Part shown: positions 1 to 6,381 of the stretch, piece after piece
How positions within the stretch are numbered: the first letter of the stretch is position 1
Layout: the number at the start of each line of letters is the position of its first letter
From: Terriglobia bacterium
Lineage (GTDB): Bacteria > Acidobacteriota > UBA6911
Reading direction: 5' to 3'
DNA: 37,445 nt
Assembly (NCBI GenBank): GCA_020072565.1
Contig: JAIQGI010000068.1
Coordinates: forward strand, 1-37,445
The notes under the pieces: model-generated
The model's input: only the letters and a program-made list of their open reading frames with translations
Told to the model about the DNA's origin: nothing
Databases searched by the model: none
Translations under genes and position numbers: made by a program

Positions 1-60
1 GAGCAGGTCATCGCCCCATCCGATCCGCCGCTCGACGCAGTCGATCTCTTGTCCGAATAG
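1..60 (+). other. Possible 3' tail of an upstream reading frame
   Basis: Frame 1 is open from the window edge to a TAG at 58-60 and gives 19 residues ending in DLLSE. There is too little to name a family. It lies against a decayed IS91 transposase tail on the other strand, so it may be chance. Confidence 0.15.
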
Positions 61-130
61 GGGGTGAAAGGGGTGCGTAATCCGGATAGGCGAAGTCATC
101 TCTCCGGCGCGACATGCAGTTGGTCGATTG

Positions 131-319
131 GTCGAACACCCGTTTCATAAGAGTAGCCCAGGAGTAGTTTCTCGGTTGACCGCCTCGCTTCTTCCCGGTC
201 TTTTCTGGATCGGTTGCCGGAACCTCGACTCCGGATTGACAGCCCGGATGCCGCGGCAGGCTTGATCCTTCTGCTTCCGGAATCACTCGGGGCCTCAGGC
301 TCGCAGCCGGCGCAAAAAT
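131..319 (-). pseudogene. IS91-family transposase C-terminal remnant
   Basis: The minus-strand translation contains IFAPAASLRPRVIP, then a variable linker, then RNYSWATLMKRVFD. This matches the usual end of IS91-type Y2 transposases: a 'GV-AP-A-LR--VVP' block, a linker, and 'WAELL-RVF' before a CxxC zinc-binding tail. The Cys-rich tail is absent here; similarity stops after VFD near 131 and the frame runs on into unrelated sequence. The upstream side ends exactly at repeat A (base 320). No catalytic Tyr region is present, so this is a dead fragment. The family call rests on recognised motifs, not on a search. Confidence 0.6.
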
Positions 320-457
320 GCCGCATACCAGAGGTGTCCCAAAAATGTGCTCATACCAGAGGTGTCCCAAAAATGTGCCGTCCTGAATCTCTGCTTTGAG
401 TTATGATGGCACCCAGCTAGCAAAAAGGGCCGAATTGGGCCTGGTTTACATATTGCA
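320..457 (+). repeat. Repeat A, copy 1 (138 bp)
   Basis: This copy is nearly identical to 3228-3365 and 27086-27223, all in the same orientation. It opens with two tandem 28-bp units (324-351 and 352-379), each containing GAGGTGTCCCAAAAATGTGC, and ends in TACATATTGCA. Tandem short repeats at an end and a terminal CA are typical of IS21-type ends, so A may be a solo insertion-sequence end. No IstA or IstB gene is present to confirm it. Here A abuts an IS91 remnant on its left. Confidence 0.8.
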
Positions 458-510
458 AAATCCCTAGTTTTGCGTTAGGCTAGATTGCAAACACGTTAGG
501 GGAAGATGAC

Positions 511-714
511 ATGGATCTCCTTAACCTTTTGCTTATGCTTGTCGTTGAAATGGCGATGTTGGTCCCAACGGCTATTATCGCTTCCGCTAAAAACAGAAAT
601 GTGCGGACGTGGCTGATTTTGGGAATATTTTTCAATCCTATACCTTTAATCATAATTGCTCTCTTGCCAAAGTTGCCGCATTCTCACAAAATGGAACTGC
701 GATCCTCCCTATAA
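511..714 (+). CDS. Small two-helix membrane protein
   Basis: The 67-residue frame has a good Shine-Dalgarno (AGGGGA about 8 bases before ATG). Residues 3-24 and about 34-53 are strongly hydrophobic, separated by a short basic loop (KNRNVR). The second segment, followed by LLPK, resembles small bacterial membrane proteins that end 'LGPIGLIIALLLPK'. No catalytic motif is visible. It stands alone between repeat A and the convergent HNH operon. The coding call rests on the ribosome site and hydrophobic pattern; the function is unknown. Confidence 0.55.
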   Translation: MDLLNLLLMLVVEMAMLVPTAIIASAKNRNVRTWLILGIFFNPIPLIIIALLPKLPHSHKMELRSSL

Positions 715-1077
715 CTAAGTATGTTTTTCAACGCGCGCCCGGTCTTTAGGCGTCAGCTCTGGCAAATTTTTTTTGTTCCACCAGTGCATTGGATCGACAG
801 GTAATCCTGTCTTTGGATCCACTCCCTTGACTGGTACGCGATCCCGCCCCAAGCGCTCAACGTAGTATGTCTTTCTGCTATGGCACTCGTGGCAGGCCGA
901 ACGCAGGTTCTCCCATGCATAGGCATCCCCGCCTGCATTGATTGCAACCTCGTGGTCAACCTCAGTCGCTGGCTGTCGATGGTTGGTTGGACAGTATTCA
1001 CACAAAGGATCACGAGCCAGCTTCGTCTTGCGCAGGCGCTTCCATGATGCCGTGTTATAGAACGGATCCCTGGGCAT
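715..1077 (-). CDS. HNH endonuclease, phage type
   Basis: This 120-residue protein has the compact HNH layout of phage-encoded nicking endonucleases. An N-terminal W-x-LR segment is followed by CEYC (Cys26, Cys29), then VDH (catalytic His42), N58 in ENLRSAC, and CHECH (Cys62, Cys65, His66) followed by SRKT. The four cysteines would bind a structural zinc, and His42, Asn58 and His66 form the beta-beta-alpha metal site. Homologues usually sit beside terminase genes and nick DNA during packaging. It is the last gene of a three-gene minus-strand set; its ATG overlaps the TAA of the gene before it (TAATG), which indicates translational coupling. No other phage structural gene is nearby, so it is a stranded cassette. 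Confidence 0.85.
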   Translation of the reverse strand: MPRDPFYNTASWKRLRKTKLARDPLCEYCPTNHRQPATEVDHEVAINAGGDAYAWENLRSACHECHSRKTYYVERLGRDRVPVKGVDPKTGLPVDPMHWWNKKNLPELTPKDRARVEKHT

Positions 1078-1463
1078 TAGTTTCTCCCAGGACGACGAAC
1101 GCCCAGCTTGACCATGGCGTGGAAAGCCTCCCGGAATCCCTCAGCGTCCTTCGGTCGAACCAGGTAGAGAATGTCCCCGCCTTGCTCAAGCGTATACGCG
1201 ACCGCGCCTATCATCGCAGACAGGCCCTCCCGCAGCACATCGGCGGACACTCGGGATTTGGGAAAAGCCGCAATCATGATCGGTACAGCACCGAAAGTGC
1301 TGCTTGCGCACCTGAAATGCTTGCTCTCGCACCAGGTCTCTATGATGTCAGCAATAAACTTGGCCGTTGCCGGGGACTGTTCGGCAACTACAATCCAATG
1401 TTGTCCGCCGTTCACGTAACCGGCTATTTCCTCGGCAATGTCATTCAAGTCCGCATGATCCAT
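1077..1463 (-). CDS. Hypothetical protein in the HNH operon
   Basis: A 128-residue soluble protein I cannot assign. It starts with an acidic stretch (MDHADLNDIAEEIAG), has alternating hydrophobic segments and ends in a basic tail (VRRPGRN). There is no signal peptide, membrane helix or recognised motif. The stop codon overlaps the HNH start, and the preceding small gene begins about 200 bases upstream and ends 12 bases before it, so the three are probably one transcript. The context suggests a phage or mobile-element protein. Confidence 0.65.
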   Translation of the reverse strand: MDHADLNDIAEEIAGYVNGGQHWIVVAEQSPATAKFIADIIETWCESKHFRCASSTFGAVPIMIAAFPKSRVSADVLREGLSAMIGAVAYTLEQGGDILYLVRPKDAEGFREAFHAMVKLGVRRPGRN

Positions 1464-1475
1464 GTCCCGCTCCTT

Positions 1476-1670
1476 TCAGTTGTATTTCATCCCCTCGATA
1501 ATGACCGGCCACGCCTTCCCGTAGCTGGCCAGATACCTCCAGAATCGCCCTTCCGCATCCTCGAAGACAATAGCCTTATCCGTTTCCCAGATGACGCGGT
1601 CCACCTTGTGACCGTCCAGAATCCGGCCCTTATCCTTTAGTGCTTCGCGTGCCAGGTCCAGGTATCCCAT
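1476..1670 (-). CDS. Small hypothetical protein, first gene of the HNH operon
   Basis: This 64-residue frame begins MGYLDLAREALKDKG. It has an AAGG Shine-Dalgarno about nine bases before the ATG. Its second half (FEDAEGRFWRYLASYG) is rich in aromatic residues. It is 12 bases from the next gene in the same direction. I see no known family. Its upstream edge runs into an IS91 transposase remnant on the plus strand, so the original promoter may be lost. Confidence 0.5.
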   Translation of the reverse strand: MGYLDLAREALKDKGRILDGHKVDRVIWETDKAIVFEDAEGRFWRYLASYGKAWPVIIEGMKYN

Positions 1671-1681
1671 GATAGTTAGCC

Positions 1682-1912
1682 TTGCGAGATAAGAGAGAAA
1701 AGCGAGAAAAGCCCCCCTTATCCTGGGCTCAGCTTTTAAAAAGAGTTTTTGAGATTGACGTTTTAAAATGTCCCCGTTGCGGCGGCCGCATGCGCATCCT
1801 TGCAGCGATCAATCCGCCCGAAGCCATCCATAGGATTCTTGATTGCCTGGGCCTGCCGACGAGACCCCCGCCAATTGCAGCAGCATCGACCGCCGCCCCC
1901 TACTTCTCCTGA
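1682..1912 (+). pseudogene. IS91-family transposase C-terminal tail
   Basis: The translation reads PPLSWAQLLKRVFEID, then CPRCGGRMRILAAI and a downstream ILDCLGLPTRPPP. This is the standard zinc-binding tail of IS91-type transposases, including the CxxC pair and the Pro-rich end. Only about the last 75 codons survive and the Y2 catalytic domain is missing. The part from 1789 on is repeated almost exactly at the window end (37307-37445). Repeat B follows 16 bases after the stop, as an end of the element might. Confidence 0.75.
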
Positions 1913-1927
1913 TCCGGAGGCTGCTAA
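1789..1927 (+). repeat. IS91 tail repeat, copy 1 (139 bp)
   Basis: Nearly identical to 37307-37445. It covers the last part of the transposase frame (RMRILAAINPP...APYFS) plus about 15 bases after the stop. The other copy runs to the very end of the window, so the true repeat may be longer. Confidence 0.85.
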
Positions 1928-1928
1928 C

Positions 1929-1982
1929 GGGAACGGCCGAAGGAGGGCGAGAAGATCAGGCAGCTTATCCTTCCTATGTGCC
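1929..1982 (+). repeat. Repeat B, copy 1 (54 bp)
   Basis: The sequence starting GGGAACGGCCGAAGGAGGGC and ending CCTATGTGCC is repeated at 3367-3420. Here it lies directly after an IS91 transposase tail; there it lies directly after repeat A. The last 11 bases also follow repeat A copy 3 at 27224-27234. It may be the right end (ori side) of the IS91-like element. On its far side it cuts a kinase gene at 1983. Confidence 0.75.
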
Positions 1983-2232
1983 GAACAACATTTGGGTGCT
2001 GTATCTGGTGCAGTAGCTTAATTTCGCGGACAAAATTGGAGAAAAGCTGTTGTCTGTTACTCTCCGAAAAGGGCAGGTACTTCTTGCATACGAAGTTCTC
2101 GTCTATTTGATCGTCGTGAAGCAACACGGTCTTGCCACAAGCGCCCCGACCAAGTTCGCGTACGAGGCGGTAATCCCGTTTTCTGAGAAATTCGATTATT
2201 GTGTCTTTGGGAATAGCATTTTGCTGCGACAT
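1983..2232 (-). pseudogene. Ser/Thr kinase, N-terminal fragment cut by repeat B
   Basis: The minus-strand frame from ATG 2232 encodes a kinase N-lobe start: DYRLVRELGRGACGKTVLL (glycine loop), then VCKKYLPF (ATP-binding Lys) and an alphaC region with REIKLLHQIQHPNVV. At that point the reading passes into repeat B and the remaining lobes (HRD, DFG) are absent, so it cannot be an active kinase. Its sequence is unlike the MPEI-type receptor kinases elsewhere in this window; it has no GGMGEV loop. It is a separate kinase family member broken by an insertion or deletion at base 1982/1983. Confidence 0.7.
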
Positions 2233-2353
2233 TTCTCGATCCTGAGATCTTGGTTGAGCTTCTGAGATTTCCGGTTTTGCGTAAGAAAGTCAAATTGCAG
2301 CAACATTCTAGCACGAACTAAGCAAGTCGAACGTTCTGATGAACCATCTTTGT

Positions 2354-2405
2354 AAAAAAGTGTTCCCTGATCAGGGCAGGCCTGTCGAGGGCTCAAGCCC
2401 TGCCC
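2354..2405 (-). terminator. Candidate rho-independent terminator
   Basis: Read on the minus strand, GC-rich inverted repeats (GCAGGGCTTGAGCCCT, then CCCTGATCAGGG) are followed by a run of six T at 2354-2359. It lies about 35 bases downstream of the stop of the 2438-3160 gene and would end its transcript. Confidence 0.45.
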
Positions 2406-2437
2406 CGAGGCTCCAGGAGCATGCAACGGTCCGTGCA

Positions 2438-3160
2438 TTATTTAGATTGTACCAAACAGCGTCCGGAGCGGTCAATGAACGGGACTTTATTGTCCTCTCC
2501 AAGAAAGGTCTCCGAGAATCGGCCCGTCGATCTTTGTATGGTCAGGTTGTAATGGATGGTCTTGCTTTCGCTGTTGGTGTACTGGAAGTCTTGGATACTG
2601 ATTTGAGATGCGTCGATAACAAGTACCCGCTGTTTGGATTCGTTAGCTCGCTTGAAGTTGGTGCGGTCGGATTCGAAAGTATCTCCTCCCCAAGATTCAG
2701 AAAAGTGGTGCCAGGTCCCGGCAAAGACAAAGTTCGGTACGGTCCTTCCATCTGGAATCCCTTTGTTGAATGCAGACGTATAGCCATTTCCCTGCGCCGT
2801 TGCATCGTCACCAATTACGAGCTGTTTCAGATTCTTGTCCCAACGAGTATTGAGGTAGGACGGCTTGTTAAAGCTAACCAAGAAAAACTCGTCCACACCT
2901 GGCCTGAAGCAGACATATGTTGCGTTTGTTGCGTTAGAGAGCGAGCTTTCGAGGTTTTTGTCGTGCACTCTCTTTAGTTCCAAATAGGATTCACACGCCA
3001 CCTTCGCCTTTGGGTCTGGGCAGACGAAAGGGTTCACATCTGCAGTAATCGGCGTTGGCTTGGGTTGTGCCTGGGATGCGGGGGGCTGTTGGCCATGCGC
3101 TACTCGGCACGGGAGGGTTGAAAGCAGCAATAGTACGACAGCTATCGAGGTCGCCTTCAT
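2438..3160 (-). CDS. Secreted hypothetical protein
   Basis: From ATG 3160 the product is 240 residues and starts with a clear signal peptide (MKATSIAVVLLLLSTLPCRVAHGQ), followed by a Pro/Gln-rich linker. The mature part has Cys residues at VCPDP, VACESY, VCFRPG and GRCLV, which suggests disulfides. A start 13 codons upstream is in frame, but the signal peptide fits the inner start better; no strong Shine-Dalgarno is visible for either. I recognise no family. It sits between the cut kinase and repeat A copy 2, followed by a likely terminator. Confidence 0.65.
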   Translation of the reverse strand: MKATSIAVVLLLLSTLPCRVAHGQQPPASQAQPKPTPITADVNPFVCPDPKAKVACESYLELKRVHDKNLESSLSNATNATYVCFRPGVDEFFLVSFNKPSYLNTRWDKNLKQLVIGDDATAQGNGYTSAFNKGIPDGRTVPNFVFAGTWHHFSESWGGDTFESDRTNFKRANESKQRVLVIDASQISIQDFQYTNSESKTIHYNLTIQRSTGRFSETFLGEDNKVPFIDRSGRCLVQSK

Positions 3161-3227
3161 CTTAATAGATACCGAGTTAGTGATGTTACTCCAGAACAAG
3201 ATGAAAAGACACTAATTTATGGTGAAG

Positions 3228-3365
3228 GCCGCATACCAGAGGTGTCCCAAAAATGTGCTCATACCAGAGGTGTCCCAAAAATGTGCCGTCCTGAATCTCT
3301 GCTTTGAGTTATGATGGCACCCAGCTAGCAAAAAGGGCCGAATTGGGCCTGGTTTACATATTGCA
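3228..3365 (+). repeat. Repeat A, copy 2 (138 bp)
   Basis: Same sequence as 320-457, with the two 28-bp tandem units at its left end. It is joined one base later to repeat B copy 2. The junction TTGCATGGGAACGG creates an ATG at 3365 that opens a frame into the truncated gene at 3421-3886. Confidence 0.85.
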
Positions 3366-3366
3366 T

Positions 3367-3420
3367 GGGAACGGCCGAAGGAGGGCGAGAAGATCAGGCA
3401 GCTTATCCTTCCTATGTGCC
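3367..3420 (+). repeat. Repeat B, copy 2 (54 bp)
   Basis: Matches 1929-1982. It separates repeat A from a 5'-truncated coding sequence, so B marks a recombination boundary at both of its full copies. Confidence 0.75.
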
Positions 3421-3886
3421 CATACGTTCTGACTTGTCGAATTTTGTCACCAGCTATGACGAGATCATCAAGGATGGCCTGATAGGCGGGACCCTGACAA
3501 CCGCTTGGGCCTTGCTTGATTTCGCGGGAAGGCGACCCAGGTTGGAGTACAACGGACTCAAAAAGCGTGGCGCCAAGGAGTACCACGAGTTGCGATACCT
3601 GGCGCGGAAACGGGGCGGCGACGGCCGGATGCGTGTGCTCATGTATTTCGAACCGCAGACATTCCGCCATGTCCAGACGGAATACTACCGGGCAGTTTTC
3701 CCCACTCAGAGCAACACACTTACGGAGGAGTTCTCCGATTTCGTCGTTGTCGATGGCCTGACCTTGCCACGCACCTACAAGTGGCGTTTCACCCTCGGGA
3801 ACAGTGTCATGTGCGATCGGAGCGTGACGTTTGAGCGGACCCAGCACAACCAGCAGTTGGATCCGAAAACGTTCGTTACAAAGTAG
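3421..3886 (+). pseudogene. 5'-truncated LolA-like exported protein (duplicate of next gene)
   Basis: From about DEIIKDGLIGGTLTT onward the translation matches the C-terminal half of the next gene, which has ELISEGLLGGTLTT. Shared blocks include RRPRLEY-GLKK, EYHEL-YL-RK, LMYF-PQTFRH, TLTEEF-DF, VDGLTLPR-YK and HNQQLD. The signal peptide and about the first 170 residues are missing. An ATG at 3365, made by the A/B junction, is in frame and would give a 173-residue chimeric product with no signal peptide. It may be transcribed but is probably non-functional. Confidence 0.75.
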
Positions 3887-3949
3887 ATGTTTGTTCGACA
3901 ATTTCACTGGCTGGGAGAATCGTGGACGCCTCAGACTTTAGGGGGAGGT

Positions 3950-4855
3950 ATGACAGCCCAATACATCTTGTCCAGAGGAACCGCCGGGTTGGGCGCACTC
4001 ATTCTTGTTATGTCAGTTGTTCCTGGGAACACGGACGCCACACAGAAGATGAAGCCCTCAGAATTGGTGGGAAGGCACCTGGCATCGATCGGCACTCCTG
4101 AAGCACGCGCCGCAGTTCGCAACCGCGCCGCAAGTGGAGCGGCGACCGTGCTTCTGACGCCGGCCCCGAAAATCCAGAACACGATTTTGGTGCCGCCTAA
4201 GCAGGACAATCGCACTGAAGCTGGAGCCTCGGCTGATCAAAAGCGCAGCGGGAACGCGGTCTTTATTTCTGCAGGAGAATCGGTCCGACTTAGCTTGAAC
4301 TTCTCCGCATCAGATTATGGGGGAGAGGACCTTGCGTACGACGGCAAAAAGTTGCGGCCTCATGTTTATGGTCGGCTGTCGGTTCCAGTTGAACTTATCA
4401 GCGAAGGACTATTGGGTGGAACGCTGACGACGACGTGGGCGCTGCTCGATCATACGAAAAGGCGGCCCCGGCTGGAGTACAGAGGGCTCAAGAAGCTGGC
4501 AGGCCGGGAGTACCACGAACTGCAATACTTGTTCCGGAAGGATTACGGCAACAGGCACGTGGTCGATATTCGCGCGCTCATGTATTTCGATCCGCAGACC
4601 TTCCGTCATATAAAAACAGAATGCAGGATTCTTGATGTAGCTGGGAGCGGTAAGGGTACGAGCATGCGAACACACACACTCACGGAGGAGTTCGCCGATT
4701 TCTCCGTGGCCGACGGGCTGACCTTGCCGCGTATCTACAAATTGCGCTATTCCAGCGAGAGCAATCGTCACACAACCACGACCGAATGGAATGTGACGTT
4801 CTCAGAAATCCGGCATAACCAGCAGCTGGATAGGAATGCTTTCGTCTTGAAGTAA
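3950..4855 (+). CDS. LolA-like exported protein
   Basis: The start at 3950 is chosen because GGGGGAGG precedes it and a signal peptide follows (SRGTAGLGALILVMSVVPGN). The mature region starts with KMKPSELVGRHLASIGTPEA, a pattern common in Acidobacteriota exported proteins related to outer-membrane lipoprotein-sorting factors ('ELV-KHL-SIG'). The C-terminal half carries strands with RRPRLEYRGLKK, LMYFDPQTFRH and TLTEEFADF, consistent with a LolA/LppX-type half-barrel. The product is 301 residues. The ligand is unknown. The truncated paralogue lies directly upstream, so this is the intact member of a tandem duplication. Confidence 0.8.
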   Translation: MTAQYILSRGTAGLGALILVMSVVPGNTDATQKMKPSELVGRHLASIGTPEARAAVRNRAASGAATVLLTPAPKIQNTILVPPKQDNRTEAGASADQKRSGNAVFISAGESVRLSLNFSASDYGGEDLAYDGKKLRPHVYGRLSVPVELISEGLLGGTLTTTWALLDHTKRRPRLEYRGLKKLAGREYHELQYLFRKDYGNRHVVDIRALMYFDPQTFRHIKTECRILDVAGSGKGTSMRTHTLTEEFADFSVADGLTLPRIYKLRYSSESNRHTTTTEWNVTFSEIRHNQQLDRNAFVLK

Positions 4856-4942
4856 GTGATAACGGACAGAGAATTCAGACACCACCGTTGTGCTGACTTC
4901 GTTTGCTCAAGAAGCGGACGACAAACAAGAGAGGTATGGAAA

Positions 4943-5524
4943 ATGAATAAGCATCCATTCGTTCTATTTTGCGCGATATTGGTCTTGCTGAGCCCAACGT
5001 TTGCTCAGACCGGTTGCGGCAGCACCGAGAAGAAGTCCCTGGCGACAACAGCCACGACCGCTAGCAGCCTGGGCACGGCCCCGAGCGAGCGTCCCACCCA
5101 TAGGGTCGTTTACACGAAGGCAAGTTTTGGTGCCACGATCACCAGCAGCGTCCTGACAATCGACGATATGCCCGATCACAAGCTCGTGCAGTCTTTTCGG
5201 ATTGACGCCGGACGCACCACCGATCCTGACTTCGTCATCACGCAAGAGCATGCTTACATACAGGGCGATGAGCGGCCCGGTCAAACACGGTACAGCGGCT
5301 ATGCCACCTACCTGATGCAGGGGGGCGACAAGGTGTTCATCCGCTGGGAATCCGACAAGGCTCCGCAGGCACCGAGCACCGGCGAACAATCTCCTATCGA
5401 GTCTGGAACCATTGTGATCATCGGCGGTACCGGGCGCTATCAGAAGATTCAGGGTCGCGGTGTGTATCGCGTATACGCCAAGGGTCCAGTGGTTGAAGAG
5501 AACGTCCTTGATATAAATTGGTAA
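4943..5524 (+). CDS. Exported hypothetical protein, possible beta-barrel (AOC-like) fold
   Basis: The ATG at 4943 follows GAGAGGT by about eight bases. The 193-residue product begins with a signal peptide (MNKHPFVLFCAILVLLSPTFAQ) and a Ser/Thr/Ala-rich linker. Near the C-terminus GGTGRYQKIQGRGVY resembles the 'GGTG-Y-G--G-G-Y' strand signature of allene-oxide-cyclase and dirigent-like barrels, but the match is short and I would not assign the enzyme. It lies 87 bases after the LolA-like gene and may share its transcript. Confidence 0.65.
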   Translation: MNKHPFVLFCAILVLLSPTFAQTGCGSTEKKSLATTATTASSLGTAPSERPTHRVVYTKASFGATITSSVLTIDDMPDHKLVQSFRIDAGRTTDPDFVITQEHAYIQGDERPGQTRYSGYATYLMQGGDKVFIRWESDKAPQAPSTGEQSPIESGTIVIIGGTGRYQKIQGRGVYRVYAKGPVVEENVLDINW

Positions 5525-5610
5525 GGAGCGTTTGGAGCTTTGCCCACTGACCGCATTTCATTCTAGCCGTCTTCACAAGCCTTTGGATGGCAGATTTTGT
5601 GGCCTGTCCA

Positions 5611-6303
5611 TCAAATCTCCAATCCACCCTTGACCCTCATTTCCTTTAGATTGAAAATGAATCGGTGATCATCCCAATCAATTTTTATGAAGAGGGTCAC
5701 TTCCTTGTCATTTTCATTCACGATGGCTATGCCATTGATTTGCCGTGCAAATTGCATGATGAGAGCATCACCCCAACCCTGGTTCATTACAATATTTGAA
5801 AGAGGAATCTTTCCAGCGCTTTTTGTCGACAGATAGGCGCTTTTCCTGAAGCTGGCAAATTCCTCCGCGCCGCCCTTTGCCCAATTCCCCCTGGCCTGAG
5901 GCAGATCGGTCACGAGCACTTCCACGAACCGAGGATCGCGATTGAGGATCTCATCGATCCGGGCTTTGAGCGCATTTGGATTTCTCAGCACCAGCTGACG
6001 CGCCGTGGCTTCACGAATGGGCTTGGCAAACCAGTTGATGATTATCCGAGCCTCCGGTACCCAATACCCACCCTCATAACGAGCGTTGCCTTTCACGCCG
6101 ACAAGGCGACCCGTATGGTACCCCTCGTGCCTATGAGTTCGGGTCCAAGGAGAATCCTTGAGGAGAAGCTTTTCCGCCTCTTTGACAGTCCACTGCGTAT
6201 AAGGTTTTGTCTCCCAAAAATCCTTCGGTCCCGCGCCGGTTGGACCGACCAGCAGCAGACAGGAGGTGGCCAAAATGCAACATCCAAGCAAGCATGTTTT
6301 CAT
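5611..6303 (-). CDS. Exported protein with KPYTQWT motif (paralogue of 24109-24801)
   Basis: This 230-residue protein has a signal peptide at its N-terminus, then DFWETKPYTQWTVKEAEKLLLKDSPW, a pattern frequent in Acidobacteriota exported proteins associated with the GWxTD group, though the GWxTD motif itself is not seen. Downstream are INWFAKPIREA, DPRFVEVLVTDLPQARG and a C-terminal FIFNLKEM. It is closely similar along its full length to the plus-strand gene at 24109-24801. GGAGG lies five bases before the ATG. It is the last gene of a minus-strand stretch behind the VWFA genes, separated from them by 78 bases. Confidence 0.75.
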   Translation of the reverse strand: MKTCLLGCCILATSCLLLVGPTGAGPKDFWETKPYTQWTVKEAEKLLLKDSPWTRTHRHEGYHTGRLVGVKGNARYEGGYWVPEARIIINWFAKPIREATARQLVLRNPNALKARIDEILNRDPRFVEVLVTDLPQARGNWAKGGAEEFASFRKSAYLSTKSAGKIPLSNIVMNQGWGDALIMQFARQINGIAIVNENDKEVTLFIKIDWDDHRFIFNLKEMRVKGGLEI

Positions 6304-6381
6304 TTAAGCCTCCGCAATGGCTCGCAAGTATTGGAATTTCAGGACCTGACAGCGAGGTTTATTGTCCCCTGCTTTACGTTA

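Noticed and set aside
942-1640. 232-codon plus-strand frame
   Set aside because: It lies antisense to the three coupled minus-strand genes of the HNH operon, has no ribosome site and no recognisable motif, while the HNH gene has a complete motif set.
3212-3907. 231-codon minus-strand frame across repeats A and B
   Set aside because: It is antisense to the truncated exported-protein gene, whose protein similarity to the next gene is clear, and it passes through both repeats.
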